Shown: positions 17,125 to 25,886, numbered from the stretch's first letter. The stretch is DNA of 64,000 bases from Porticoccus sp965660005 (GCF_965660005.1 NZ_CBFHYF010000001.1:77950-141949); one strand, 5' to 3'. Made by a program: numbers and translations. Notes: generated by a model from the letters alone, not told the origin.

Positions 17125-19095
17125 TCAACTATTGCCTACCATCTCCGACCCGGCTTGGATGACCCGCTGTCGCCGATATCGCTTATCCAGCACCGCAATC
17201 AACCCACCGATGGAAATCAACAAGGCACCCAGCCAGATCCAGCGGACAAATGGCTTGTAATGTACCCTGATCGCCCAAGCTCCGCCCTCCAATGGTTCTG
17301 CCAATGCCACATAGAGGTCACGCCAAAGGTTTCCGTCTATACCCACCTCGGTCATGGTTTGACCACTGGCCACATAACGACGTTTTTCAGGCTTCAGCTC
17401 ATTCACCCGCTGGCCATCGCGGGTCACTGCGACCAATGCCTGGTCCGAAACATAGTTGGGACCCTGCACCTTGCGCAGCTCGACAAATTGGAACTGGTAT
17501 CCAGCCATCTCTACCAGATCGCCCGGCAACATTCTCACATCCCGCTGAATACTGTAAACCGTCGTTACAGCGGCTCCCACCATACAGACTGCTACCCCGA
17601 GGTGCGCGAGAATCATACCGTAGTAACTGCCTTTCAGCCGTGTCAGACCGTGCCACCTGGAGCGGGAATGACCGGATTTCTGCCAGAGATCAAGCGATGT
17701 CACTGCGAGCACCCAGATTGCCACGGCCATCGTCACCGCAACGATCAGAGAATAGTCCGTGTCAAACAGCAGTGGTGAGAAGGCGCCTGCCAGCAATGAA
17801 ATCAACAATGGTGGCGTCAGAAACCGTCGCAGGCCGGCAAGGCTGTTCCGCTTCCAGCGCATCACTGGAGCTACCGCCATAAACACCGCCAGGATAAGCA
17901 TCAACGGGACAAAAAACAGGTTGAAGTACGGCGGACCGACAGAAATTTTGCCCCAATCAAGCACATCGGCAAACAGGGGATAAAGCGTCCCCAGCAGAAT
18001 AATCACCATGGCACTGACCAACAGGATATTGTTGCCCAGCAGAAACATCTCCCGGGAAACACCGGCAAAACGGGTCACACCTTTGACAGCAGGTCCCCGC
18101 AGGGCATAAAGCAACAGCGAACCACCCACCACCAGTGCGAGAAACATCAGGATAAAAACGCCCCGCTCCGGATCAGCGGCAAAAGCATGCACAGAAGTCA
18201 ATACCCCGGAACGGACCAGAAATGTGCCGAGCAGGCTGAGTGAAAAAGCAAAGATGGCCAGTAGCAGCGTCCAGCTGCGAAACACGCCGCGTTTTTCCGT
18301 CACAGCAAGGCTGTGGATCAACGCCGTTCCCACCAGCCATGGCATGAATGAGGCATTTTCCACAGGATCCCAGAACCACCATCCGCCCCAACCCAGCTCG
18401 TAATAGGCCCACCAGCTACCCAATGCAATACCGAGTGTCAGAAATACCCAGGCCATATTAGTCCAGGGTCTGGTCCAGCGGGCCCAGGCTGCATCCAGGC
18501 GACCGGCAAGTAGGGCAGCCACGGCAAAGGAAAAGGCCACCGAAAAGCCCACGTAACCCATATACAGCATCGGCGGATGGAAAATCAGCCCGACATCCTG
18601 CAACAGCGGGTTCAGATCAGCACCCTCCGCCGGGTAAAACGGCAAACTGCGCTCAAATGGATTAGAGGTGAATAGCATGAACAGGTAAAAACCGACACTG
18701 ATCAATCCCATCACCGCCAACACTCTTGCCACCAGCTCCTTTGGCAAAGTCTGGCTGAACAGCGCCACCGCGAAACTCCATGCCGCCAGAATTAATGCCC
18801 ACAGCAACAGAGAGCCCTCATGAGCACCCCACACAGCACTGATCTTGAAATAATCGGGAAGTAGCGTGTTGGAATTGGCGGCGACATAGCGCACGGAAAA
18901 GTCATCGTTCAGAAACAACGCCACCAGACAACCAAAGCTGAAAGCAACCATGACGGTCTGTCCAACCACCAATGGTCTCGCTGAGGCCATCCATAAGCGA
19001 TTACCAAGGGATGCACCAGCCAGGGGAATAGCAGACTGCAACAAGGCTAAAATCAGCGCCAGGATAAGCGCAAAGTGACCATTTTCTGCAAGCAT
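17125..19095 (-). CDS. ccmF: cytochrome c haem lyase subunit CcmF
   Basis: Large inner-membrane subunit that ligates haem to apocytochrome c. The 656-residue protein has about 14-15 membrane segments and the conserved periplasmic tryptophan-rich WWD motif (GWGGWWFWDPVENASFMPW), together with haem-axial His candidates near SVWGAHEGSLLLW and the VGPPYFNLFF region. A periplasmic soluble part near the C-terminus (YQFQFVELRKVQGPNYVSDQA) and a last span (WIWLGALLISIGGLIAVLDKRYR) complete the family layout. It lies 24 bases after ccmE and 16 before dsbE on the reverse strand. Confidence 0.97.
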   Translation of the reverse strand: MLAENGHFALILALILALLQSAIPLAGASLGNRLWMASARPLVVGQTVMVAFSFGCLVALFLNDDFSVRYVAANSNTLLPDYFKISAVWGAHEGSLLLWALILAAWSFAVALFSQTLPKELVARVLAVMGLISVGFYLFMLFTSNPFERSLPFYPAEGADLNPLLQDVGLIFHPPMLYMGYVGFSVAFSFAVAALLAGRLDAAWARWTRPWTNMAWVFLTLGIALGSWWAYYELGWGGWWFWDPVENASFMPWLVGTALIHSLAVTEKRGVFRSWTLLLAIFAFSLSLLGTFLVRSGVLTSVHAFAADPERGVFILMFLALVVGGSLLLYALRGPAVKGVTRFAGVSREMFLLGNNILLVSAMVIILLGTLYPLFADVLDWGKISVGPPYFNLFFVPLMLILAVFMAVAPVMRWKRNSLAGLRRFLTPPLLISLLAGAFSPLLFDTDYSLIVAVTMAVAIWVLAVTSLDLWQKSGHSRSRWHGLTRLKGSYYGMILAHLGVAVCMVGAAVTTVYSIQRDVRMLPGDLVEMAGYQFQFVELRKVQGPNYVSDQALVAVTRDGQRVNELKPEKRRYVASGQTMTEVGIDGNLWRDLYVALAEPLEGGAWAIRVHYKPFVRWIWLGALLISIGGLIAVLDKRYRRQRVIQAGSEMVGNS

Positions 19096-19119
19096 TAGGT
19101 TAACACCCGGTTTTTCCTG

Positions 19120-19578
19120 TCAGGATTCATCCACCGATTTTTGCGCTCGCTGGTGGGCGGCATTCATGGCATCTGCCACTTCCGGAGGAGTGTAATTTTC
19201 ATCATGTTTTGCCAACACTTCAGACGCCATGAAAACGCCCTGCTTGTTCAGCTCGCCTGCAACCACAGCGGCTTCACCCGCAGCAAACAGATCGGGCAGG
19301 ATGCCGGTATAGTGGACCTCTACATCGGCTTCACCGTCCGTTACCAGAAAACGGACGAACAGCGAATCACTCGCCCGCTCAACGCTACCGTCTACTACCA
19401 TGCCACCTGCGCGAATGCGGACACCCTGCGGGACATCTCCGGCGGCAATATCCGAAGGCGGATAGAACAGATTGATATTATCACGCAAAGCATAGGTCAT
19501 GAGACCAACCGCCAGAGAAGCCGCCACCACAATAAAGACCACCAAAAAAAGTCGCTGTCGACGAATCGGATGCATCAT
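19120..19578 (-). CDS. ccmE: haem chaperone CcmE
   Basis: Periplasmic haem chaperone that binds haem covalently and passes it to CcmF. The 152 residues contain an N-terminal anchor (RLFLVVFIVVAASLAVGLMTYAL), the OB-fold core (DVPQGVRIRAGGMVVDGSV ... ADVEVHYTGILPDLFAAGEAAVV) and the haem-binding histidine in VLAKHDENYTPPEV (H-x3-Y type). Thus it is the standard, not the Cys-type, CcmE. It sits between ccmD (35-base gap) and ccmF. Two adjacent ATGs can serve as start; the first is used. Confidence 0.96.
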   Translation of the reverse strand: MMHPIRRQRLFLVVFIVVAASLAVGLMTYALRDNINLFYPPSDIAAGDVPQGVRIRAGGMVVDGSVERASDSLFVRFLVTDGEADVEVHYTGILPDLFAAGEAAVVAGELNKQGVFMASEVLAKHDENYTPPEVADAMNAAHQRAQKSVDES

Positions 19579-19613
19579 AATTTAACTCTGGTTTCTGCAG
19601 GTATGCTTTAAGG

Positions 19614-19832
19614 TCATTGCCGACTTTCCGTGCTCAAACTATCCCGCCTGGCGGTTTCACGGCGCAGTTCCCGGGCAACAGCCTGTCGAACGCCCGCCTG
19701 CCGCAAAAGTGGGCTTAACGCAAGCCAGATCATAATCAGAATCGATATCAAATAGGCAGACCACACGTACGGGCCATGCCCGCTCATCTGCAGGAAATCC
19801 TGGAAACTGTCAAAACGAAAGATCAACGTCAA
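19614..19832 (-). CDS. ccmD: haem exporter protein CcmD
   Basis: Small membrane protein (72 residues) that helps release holo-CcmE from the CcmABCD complex. It has one span (YVWSAYLISILIMIWLALSPLL) preceded by the conserved M-GHGPYVW motif and followed by a strongly basic helix (RQAVARELRRETARRDSL), the family pattern. Its start is one base from the ccmC stop, indicating coupling. No catalytic residues are expected. Confidence 0.93.
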   Translation of the reverse strand: MTLIFRFDSFQDFLQMSGHGPYVWSAYLISILIMIWLALSPLLRQAGVRQAVARELRRETARRDSLSTESRQ

Positions 19833-20576
19833 TTACCCCTGACTTTGTAACACCATATCCTTTACCCAACTGGCCCGACGCTCGCGATATAGAATCTCCG
19901 ATCGGGTGTTGAGAATCAGAACCAACGCATAAAAACAATAAAACGCCGCTATCATCACCAACAGTGGATGGAACATGTCAGGGTGCATGGTGGGCGCTTC
20001 CGTAAATTTGATGGTCGCGGGCTGGTGCAGTGTGTACCACCAGTCAACCGACTTATAAATGATCGGGATGTTCACCATCCCCACCAGTGACAATACCGCA
20101 CTGGCCTTGTTCGCTGCGTCCATACTGCTGTAGGAGTGCTGCAGGGCCATCACGCCCATGTATAAAAACAACAACACCAGCATCGAGGTAATTCGAGCAT
20201 CCCAGACCCAATAGGTTCCCCAGGTAGGCTTTCCCCAAATGGCACCTGTAATCAGTGCAATAAACGTCAATGCTGCACCAAGCGGCGCCGCTGACTTCAT
20301 GATCATATCCGCCAGCTTCATTTTCCAGATCAGACCCACAGCACCGGCAATTGCCATCACATAGTAACCGGCCAGCGCCAGAAAAGAGGCCGGCACATGA
20401 ATATAGATAATCCGGAAACGGTTTCCCTGTTTCGCATCCCGTGGCGCAAAACCCAGCCCCCACACCAGCCCGACAACCAGCAACAAAAAGGTGATGCCCC
20501 CCAACCAGGGGAGCCACTTGCCACTGGTTTGATAAAACCAGCGGGGTGAGCCCAAACGATGAAACCATTGCCACAT
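19833..20576 (-). CDS. ccmC: haem exporter protein CcmC
   Basis: Polytopic protein that presents haem to CcmE. From MWQWFHRLGSPRWFYQ the product is 247 residues with six membrane segments, periplasmic IHVPAS histidine and the tryptophan-rich WGKPTWGTYWVWDARITS (WWD) motif, then YSSMDAANKASAVLSLVGMVNIPII and WWYTLHQPATIKF. The ATG at 20576 aligns with the E. coli start (MWKTLHQLAIP); the frame is open for 14 more codons to 20618 but these would nearly touch ccmB. It follows ccmB and is directly followed by ccmD. Confidence 0.96.
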   Translation of the reverse strand: MWQWFHRLGSPRWFYQTSGKWLPWLGGITFLLLVVGLVWGLGFAPRDAKQGNRFRIIYIHVPASFLALAGYYVMAIAGAVGLIWKMKLADMIMKSAAPLGAALTFIALITGAIWGKPTWGTYWVWDARITSMLVLLFLYMGVMALQHSYSSMDAANKASAVLSLVGMVNIPIIYKSVDWWYTLHQPATIKFTEAPTMHPDMFHPLLVMIAAFYCFYALVLILNTRSEILYRERRASWVKDMVLQSQG

Positions 20577-20621
20577 AGTCGTCTTTAGCCTTATTTGTTG
20601 GTCGAGCCACCGACCCAATAA

Positions 20622-21299
20622 TCAACCGTGCATACTGACTCGCAGAGCACTGGCCGTGGCAAACGGGGAAACCAGCAATGAAAAAGCCAGCAGCGCACCC
20701 ATTACCGCTAACGGCCCCTGCACCGAAAATCCATCCACAGCTCGCTGAACCGCGCTGGCACCAAAAATAAGCACCGGCATATATAGTGGCATCACAATCA
20801 GTGACAGCAACAATCCGCCCTTGCGCAGGGCAACCGTCAGGCCGACACCTATCGCACCCAGCAAACTCAATACTGCGGTACCCATCAGCAGACCCAGAAC
20901 CAGTGGTAGATATCCCGCCGCGGGAAGAGATAACATCATACCTAAAACTGGTGCCAGCAGGGTTAATGGCAGACCCGTTATCAGCCAATGGGCTAAAATT
21001 TTTGCCAACACCATCAAATAGAGTGGCTGGGGGGAAATAACCAGCTGCTCCAATGTGCCGTCCCGATAATCACTGTGGAACAGCCCCTCCACTGAAAGCA
21101 GTGATGCCAGCAAAGCCATAACCCACAAAATACCGGGTGCAATTTCAGCCAGACGGGAGGCCTCGGGCGTCAAACCGAGCGGGATGAGCGTCACAACAAT
21201 GAAGAAAAAGATGACCGGATTCGCTATCTCACCGGGGTTGCGAAATGCCAGCAGTAAATCGCGGCGCAATATTGCGACAAAACCATAACCCATACTCAA
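20622..21299 (-). CDS. ccmB: haem exporter protein CcmB
   Basis: Membrane permease of the CcmAB transporter needed to release haem-loaded CcmE. The 225 residues have six hydrophobic segments and the conserved RRDLLLAFRNPGEIANPVIFFFIV N-terminus, the FHSDYRDGTLEQLVISPQPL loop and the HWLITGLPLTLLAPVLG region. It overlaps the ccmA stop by 4 bases (ATGA-type), a normal ccmAB arrangement. A reverse-strand ORF in another frame across ccmB and ccmC (20053-20988) is a shadow. Confidence 0.96.
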   Translation of the reverse strand: MSMGYGFVAILRRDLLLAFRNPGEIANPVIFFFIVVTLIPLGLTPEASRLAEIAPGILWVMALLASLLSVEGLFHSDYRDGTLEQLVISPQPLYLMVLAKILAHWLITGLPLTLLAPVLGMMLSLPAAGYLPLVLGLLMGTAVLSLLGAIGVGLTVALRKGGLLLSLIVMPLYMPVLIFGASAVQRAVDGFSVQGPLAVMGALLAFSLLVSPFATASALRVSMHG

Positions 21300-21952
21300 A
21301 CGATCTCCACCGGAGCCACCAGAGGAAAACGGCGCACGTTGGCAATGCCCAGGTCCTGATGTGTTGAGAGCACGGCCATACCCCCGCGCCGCGCATGAGC
21401 TGTCAGAAGCACCTCAAGATCGGCAACACCCTGTTTGTCAATTGCGGTAAACGGCTCATCAAGGATCCAGAGAGGAGCATCCGTCACCAATAGACGAGCC
21501 AGTACCGCCCGCCGCTGCTGGCCCGCGGACAAGGCATAACAGGGGATATCCTCATAGCCGCACAAACCCATTGAATGCAATATTTCTTCATCCTTTAAGG
21601 GACTATTGTCCCGGTGAATACGGCGCCACCAGGTGAGGTTTTCAATGGGTGAGAGGGGTTGCTTCAGACCAGGCAAGTGGCCAAGAAACAATAGATTTTG
21701 CAAATACAGCTGGCGATGGCGAGCGACATCAATACCCTGCCAAAACAACTTGCCGGCAGTGGGCATCAGAGCAGTTGAAAGAATTCGCAGTAGTGTGGTC
21801 TTACCGACCCCATTGGGCCCTTCTACTTGAAGAATATCCCCGGGTTCGACTGACAGGCAAATGTCAGAGAACAACACACGATCATCCCGTTCAAAGGCAA
21901 TCGAGTCCAGTGTCAGTTGCGGAGTTTGGAACAACAGAAAACATCCAGCCAA
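21296..21952 (-). CDS. ccmA: cytochrome c biogenesis ATP-binding protein CcmA
   Basis: ATPase of the CcmAB export complex. The 218 residues contain Walker A (GPNGVGKTTLLRIL), the ABC signature LSAGQQRRAVLARLL, Walker B (LWILDEPFTAID) and the switch histidine in VLSTHQDLG. It is the first gene of the ccm operon. No ATG is found at the correct N-terminus: the frame opens with TTG at 21952 and another TTG lies six codons in, so a non-ATG start is needed; neither has a strong ribosome site. The family usually starts a few residues before ERDDRVLF, which both choices satisfy. Confidence 0.93.
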   Translation of the reverse strand: MAGCFLLFQTPQLTLDSIAFERDDRVLFSDICLSVEPGDILQVEGPNGVGKTTLLRILSTALMPTAGKLFWQGIDVARHRQLYLQNLLFLGHLPGLKQPLSPIENLTWWRRIHRDNSPLKDEEILHSMGLCGYEDIPCYALSAGQQRRAVLARLLVTDAPLWILDEPFTAIDKQGVADLEVLLTAHARRGGMAVLSTHQDLGIANVRRFPLVAPVEIV

Positions 21953-22037
21953 GGGCGTAGCGGATATTATGCCAAAACTCAGGGTAGTAAGGAAAAAAGT
22001 TAAACCATATCAAGAGAAAAACAGCAGATCGCTGCCA

Positions 22038-22226
22038 TCAGTCAATATCGTATTCGTAGTCACCTATCAACTTTTGCAGCCGGCGCTCTTCAAGCCGATC
22101 CTCAAGGCGTCTTCTGGCCTCTGAATTGACTATTTTTACGACGACTTCAGCCGTTTCGGTTTCCCGACCGGCATCGCCTTCTTCAACATCGAAATCATCG
22201 TCTTCTAAAGCGTCTTCGCCACTCAT
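22038..22226 (-). CDS. PA3496-family small acidic protein
   Basis: Short protein of 62 residues. An acidic N-terminal half (MSGEDALEDDDFDVEEGD) leads to a basic helical tail with SEARRRLEDRLEERRLQKLIGDYEYDID. This matches the PA3496-type small proteins of gammaproteobacteria, named as putative envelope-integrity factors without proven function. The ATG at 22226 has AGGAG 7-11 bases upstream and is preferred to a frame extension to 22280. It is monocistronic, with an inverted repeat about 55-90 bases upstream. Confidence 0.75.
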   Translation of the reverse strand: MSGEDALEDDDFDVEEGDAGRETETAEVVVKIVNSEARRRLEDRLEERRLQKLIGDYEYDID

Positions 22227-22279
22227 ATCGAAACTCCTGGATCCCGACAGAACAACCCCAGCGAGGCAGGGGTAATGCA

Positions 22280-22315
22280 CTTGTGATTTTGCGCAAAATA
22301 GGCGTAAATCACAAG
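22280..22315. promoter_or_regulatory. nested palindromes upstream of the small acidic gene
   Basis: Two exact dyads share one centre region. The outer arms are CTTGTGATTT (22280-22289) and AAATCACAAG (22306-22315), 16 bases apart; inside lies a perfect 14-bp palindrome ATTTTGCGCAAAAT (22286-22299). The site is about 55-90 bases upstream of the start of the reverse-strand PA3496-like gene and about 30 bases after the stop of the glycosyltransferase gene. It could be an operator, a promoter-proximal hairpin or a weak terminator; no U-tract follows on the reverse strand, which argues against a terminator. Confidence 0.4.
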
Positions 22316-22343
22316 CGGGTCAAGAAAAATAAATCTTTTAATA

Positions 22344-22991
22344 TCAAATTGTTAAGTATTTTTTAAAAAATAGTTTTCGCTCAGCACCACTTATTAGATA
22401 GTGCAGATCTTCATTTCGGTCAATATCGACCAATGGATCGAGTTCAAGCCAGTCCCAGCTGTTCGCCATCAAGTGCTGCCGCGTCACCTCCATAACTACC
22501 TCTGTCCCCCACGGGACATCCTCAAAAATAGCCCGACAGGGACGATTGAGTCCCACCAGCACATAGCCACCATCGCAGGCCGGACCAAATACAGCAGGAG
22601 CCACCTGCAATGCCTTGAGCGCAGCGGCAATATAATCACGGTCAATACCCGGGCAATCGCTACCAATCAACAACACGTTGCGGTAATGCGGCAATCGGTC
22701 GGTAAAGGCATGGGACATGCGCTGCCCAAGGTCATCGCCTTTCTGCAGGCGCAACGGTACGCCCGTATTAGCCAGAAGAGCATCAAAAAAGGAATGTTCA
22801 CTGTCAGACCAGAGTTCACTGTCTACCTGACCCACGGGCAAATGACGATTGAATACCCAGCTGACTAGAGCCCGATGCAATGCAGCACAGCCCGCTTGCC
22901 CCAACGCGGGCTCCAAGCGGGTCTTTACAGCACCCAGAAGTGGGGCTTTGGCAAATTGAATCAGGCAGCTGTCAGAGGAGCCGCGTATCAT
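22344..22991 (-). CDS. TIGR04282-family glycosyltransferase-like protein
   Basis: Nucleotide-diphosphosugar transferase fold, cofactor-guanylyltransferase-like family often called TIGR04282 (arsenosugar biosynthesis-associated). The 215 residues include FAKAPLLGAVKTRLEPALG at the N-terminus (nucleotide-binding loop), QKGDDLGQRMSHAF, the metal-binding GSDCPGID and the FGPACDGGYVLVGLNRP motif. The assignment to arsenosugar metabolism is a family label only; no arsenic methyltransferase or ArsS radical SAM gene is in the window. It overlaps the next upstream gene (TIGR04283 type) by 4 bases, the usual pair. Confidence 0.85.
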   Translation of the reverse strand: MIRGSSDSCLIQFAKAPLLGAVKTRLEPALGQAGCAALHRALVSWVFNRHLPVGQVDSELWSDSEHSFFDALLANTGVPLRLQKGDDLGQRMSHAFTDRLPHYRNVLLIGSDCPGIDRDYIAAALKALQVAPAVFGPACDGGYVLVGLNRPCRAIFEDVPWGTEVVMEVTRQHLMANSWDWLELDPLVDIDRNEDLHYLISGAERKLFFKKYLTI

Positions 22992-23662
22992 TCAGGATAA
23001 TACTGCCTGGCCAGACGCACCGGGGAAACACCCAGAAAAAACGCCAGCCGCAACCACCACATCTGCAATACGGTGCTGACAATCCCCCGCCGCTGCCAGC
23101 GACGAACAGAAGTCCAAACAGGAGAAGGCAACACTTCGGGCGGACAACGGACCTTCAGGCGGCGACAGATTTCCACATCTTCCATCAGCGGGATAGCAGC
23201 AAAACCGCCGATCTGATTAAAAATATCACGACGTACAAACAGCCCCTGGTCTCCAGTGCCAATGCCGGAGAGACGGGCTCGACAACTCATCGCCCGCTCG
23301 ATCACCCGGAATGCACAATGGTCCCCAGCCAGCCTGATTGCGAAAAACCCCCAGTCATTGCCAGACAGCCAACGTGTTGAAAAATCGGCAGGTAATCGGG
23401 TATCGCAATGCAGAAACAGCAGATAGCGGCCACTGGCCTTTGCTGCACCCGCGTTCATCTGTATGCCGCGGCCACGCGGGCTGCTGATAACCGTATCAGC
23501 CAAAGCAAGGGCCAGCTCGACTGAATCATCTGAACTCCCACCATCCACCACGACCAGCTCGACCCCCGATTCGCGCAGCGCCTGAAGATGCTGGAGACAT
23601 TGGGTTGCCTCTGCACCTTCGTTGACCACTGGTATCACAATACTGAGCTGCAAACTGGCCAT
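22988..23662 (-). CDS. TIGR04283-family glycosyltransferase (GT2 fold)
   Basis: Family 2 glycosyltransferase of the TIGR04283 group. The 224 residues carry the GT2 start LSIVIPVVNEGAEATQCLQHL, VVVDGGSSDDSVELA, the RGIQMNAGAAKASGRYLLFLHCDTRLP motif with the metal-binding D-x-D equivalent, and GDQGLFVRRDIFNQIGGFAAIPLMEDVEICRRLK, which is diagnostic. It is paired with the TIGR04282 gene by a 4-base overlap. Its own ATG shares a base with the TAA of a small upstream ORF (TAATG). The sugar donor and acceptor are unknown. Confidence 0.88.
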   Translation of the reverse strand: MASLQLSIVIPVVNEGAEATQCLQHLQALRESGVELVVVDGGSSDDSVELALALADTVISSPRGRGIQMNAGAAKASGRYLLFLHCDTRLPADFSTRWLSGNDWGFFAIRLAGDHCAFRVIERAMSCRARLSGIGTGDQGLFVRRDIFNQIGGFAAIPLMEDVEICRRLKVRCPPEVLPSPVWTSVRRWQRRGIVSTVLQMWWLRLAFFLGVSPVRLARQYYPE

Positions 23663-23925
23663 TAGTCCAACAGGATCCCTTTACCACCGCGATCACCCAC
23701 CACCCTGAACAAATTCGTATCCGGCTGGCCACAATAATGATCACACTTCAGAAATTGCCTATAGATCTCGCCTTCACTTCTGACCAACAGCACAGTACTG
23801 AAGTGACCGAACAGCATAGTCGTGATGGAGAAAAACGGATTGAACACGATGTAATACTTCTCCAGCAAGCGAGTTTTATATTTTTTTAGAGCTGTGGCCG
23901 CAGCAGCGGAGGATACGACTTTCAA
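23662..23925 (-). CDS. hypothetical small protein coupled to the glycosyltransferase
   Basis: Open frame of 87 residues that I do not recognise. It begins MKVVSSAAAATALKKYKTRLLEKYYIVFNPFF, has a mildly hydrophobic centre (SITTMLFGHFSTVLLVR), two cysteines in KCDHYCGQP and a glycine-rich end (VVGDRGGKGILLD). Its TAA overlaps the ATG of the TIGR04283 gene, an arrangement that suggests it is truly translated and comes first in the operon. No secretion signal is clear. It may be a real small gene, or the remains of a longer gene. Confidence rests on position, not homology. Confidence 0.45.
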   Translation of the reverse strand: MKVVSSAAAATALKKYKTRLLEKYYIVFNPFFSITTMLFGHFSTVLLVRSEGEIYRQFLKCDHYCGQPDTNLFRVVGDRGGKGILLD

Positions 23926-24056
23926 ACTGCGGACATAGTATCCTGTAAAAATTCTCCAGGTTTATGAACCCTGGGAACCTGAACAGTTAGTGCACACCGG
24001 AATATCGGTTGGCAATATTTGCCTGTTAGACTGACAGAAATCATGTCAGATGTCCT

Positions 24057-24764
24057 ATGCCAGCCAAAACCTGTCAGACCATTGTCATTTTAACCGGTGC
24101 CGGAATCTCTGCTGAATCCGGCATACAGACTTTCCGGGCCAACGATGGACTCTGGGAGAACCATCGGGTAGAGGATGTTGCCTCGCCAGAAGGCTTTGCC
24201 CGCGACCCAGCCACAGTACACCAGTTCTATAATGAGCGAAGGCAACAACTGCTGGATCCGGGTGTCACACCCAATCCAGCCCATATCGCACTGGCTGAAT
24301 TTGAGCAGCAATTTTCCGGCAACTTGACGCTGGTTACACAGAATATCGACAATCTTCATGAGCGGGCAGGCAGCCGCCATGTCCTTCATATGCACGGGGA
24401 ATTAATGAAAACCCGTTGCAGCACTTCCGGGAATATTTTTGATTGCCGCCAGGATACCGCAGAATCGATGGCATGCCCCTGTTGCAACAAAATAGGTACC
24501 CTTCGCCCCCACGTAGTCTGGTTTGGTGAAATGCCACTTTTTATGGGTGAAATCTACCGGGCTTTACACCAGTGTGATTTGTTTATTGCCATTGGCACCT
24601 CCGGCCATGTCTATCCGGCTGCGGGGTTTTTCGCAGCGGCCAAAGCGGCCGGGGCATACAGCGTTGAGCTAAACCTGGAGACCTCAATCAATGGTTCACA
24701 GTTTGATGAATGCCATCAGGGTCCGGCATCGAGATTAGTACCCGAGTACTTTTCATTGCTGTAA
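24057..24764 (+). CDS. cobB: NAD-dependent protein deacylase (sirtuin, CobB type)
   Basis: Class III sirtuin that removes acetyl and succinyl groups from lysines using NAD. The 235 residues show GAGISAESGI (14-23), FRANDGLW, TQNIDNLH (95-102), the catalytic His114 in LHMHGEL, and a zinc site (C122, C141, C143/C144 in MACPCC) followed by LRPHVVWFGEMPL. Tyr58 and Arg61 in FYNERR match the Y-x-x-R pair that in SIRT5 and E. coli CobB binds acidic acyl groups, so desuccinylase activity is likely. It is monocistronic and convergent with the aspartoacylase-like gene. Confidence 0.93.
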   Translation: MPAKTCQTIVILTGAGISAESGIQTFRANDGLWENHRVEDVASPEGFARDPATVHQFYNERRQQLLDPGVTPNPAHIALAEFEQQFSGNLTLVTQNIDNLHERAGSRHVLHMHGELMKTRCSTSGNIFDCRQDTAESMACPCCNKIGTLRPHVVWFGEMPLFMGEIYRALHQCDLFIAIGTSGHVYPAAGFFAAAKAAGAYSVELNLETSINGSQFDECHQGPASRLVPEYFSLL

Positions 24765-24810
24765 TTGATCGCTGTAACCCCTGGGCCTCCAATCCATCAG
24801 GCCATGCCAT

Positions 24811-25872
24811 TCAGGTAGCCGGCAAATGGGTATGATCCACTTCTTTCACTGCATAAAAAATACAATCACTCACCGCTATCGAGGGGTTGGTGGTGGCCAT
24901 AAAAAGCTTTAAAAAGGTTCGCGGGTAAAGCTTACTCTCCCAGGAAACAAGATAGTCATCAATAACATCATCACCGTTGGCATCAACCACCCGGAGATTC
25001 TGGATACCCGCTGGACCCAACCAGGCCAGGGGTGAATCCGGACCGACAATACCAAAATTTCGTCGGTCGAGATGAAGTGGCAAGGTAATATCCATGCCGG
25101 GACAGGGTTCCTCTGCATAGCACAATCGTCCCCCGGACTTCAGCTCCAGTCTCACTGGATGCCGGTAGATGTCTCGCTCTACCAATCGCTCTGAATCGGG
25201 TAATTCCGGCCTGGACAGGTCTGCCTCCGTCATGAACCGCTTTAATCCCTGCCGGGCGATCGTGTCGGACAACGCCTGTGCGGCGCCGCCACACTCAATC
25301 GTCACTACCGGACAACCGAGGCCTGGGGACTCCATCAACGCCCCCAGACGGATATCGGTAATAATGAGGCGGTGGGTAAAGAGAATGGCAATATCCATAT
25401 GAATGGGCTGCTCTTCCATAGCGACCGCAAAAGCGGGCCCATCACCGGAGGTATTGTGGAGGTCAATCACGGCCTCGGGGCCGACCCGGCGGATGATATC
25501 CAGCAATTCAGCAGCCAACATGGCCTGTGCATCTGAGTAGGGGGGGGCGAACAGCCGATTCATATCTCGCTGATCTGGCAAATAGCGGTGACTGAACTGA
25601 GGCTCGGTCAATGCCGCCTCGACCGAGACAATAGCCAGATAGGTATCCACCTCCGGTTCAAAGCTCTCGCATAACAATTGGTGGATCGCTTTCAAACCGG
25701 AGGGTTCATTGCCGTGCAGCAGAGTGACCAAAAAACGGCAACGGCTGCTATCTCGCCCGTCCAGTTTGATCACCGCTGGGCCGCCAAGCTGCACAAGGAA
25801 ATCGGTAACGGATGCTGGTACATCCTCTGCCAAAAGCTTCTGGAGAATTCTGAAGGTTCCCCCCCACTGCAT
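24811..25872 (-). CDS. succinylglutamate desuccinylase / aspartoacylase-family hydrolase
   Basis: Zinc carboxypeptidase-fold amidohydrolase of the AstE/AspA family, 353 residues. The zinc ligands and substrate residues are present: H53 and E56 in TLLHGNEPSG, RDMNR at 102-106 and H139 in VIDLHNTSG, with a conserved VTIECGG further on. An ATG (25872) with AGGTG upstream is preferred to a GTG two codons earlier. It lies 14 bases after the GCS2-type ligase and is probably cotranscribed, so it may hydrolyse a glutamyl or acyl-amino acid amide made nearby; that is inference. It is not beside other ast genes, so a role in arginine succinyltransferase catabolism is not supported. Confidence 0.85.
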   Translation of the reverse strand: MQWGGTFRILQKLLAEDVPASVTDFLVQLGGPAVIKLDGRDSSRCRFLVTLLHGNEPSGLKAIHQLLCESFEPEVDTYLAIVSVEAALTEPQFSHRYLPDQRDMNRLFAPPYSDAQAMLAAELLDIIRRVGPEAVIDLHNTSGDGPAFAVAMEEQPIHMDIAILFTHRLIITDIRLGALMESPGLGCPVVTIECGGAAQALSDTIARQGLKRFMTEADLSRPELPDSERLVERDIYRHPVRLELKSGGRLCYAEEPCPGMDITLPLHLDRRNFGIVGPDSPLAWLGPAGIQNLRVVDANGDDVIDDYLVSWESKLYPRTFLKLFMATTNPSIAVSDCIFYAVKEVDHTHLPAT

Positions 25873-25886
25873 ATTCACACCTCTAT

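Noticed and set aside
20053..20988. 311-codon reverse-strand frame across ccmB and ccmC
   Set aside because: Overlaps two firmly identified genes in another frame; Gly/Cys-rich composition typical of a shadow.
22280..22315. CRP site reading of the TGTGATTT...AAATCACA repeat
   Set aside because: The TGTGA and TCACA parts are 16 bases too far apart for a CRP dimer (normal gap 6).
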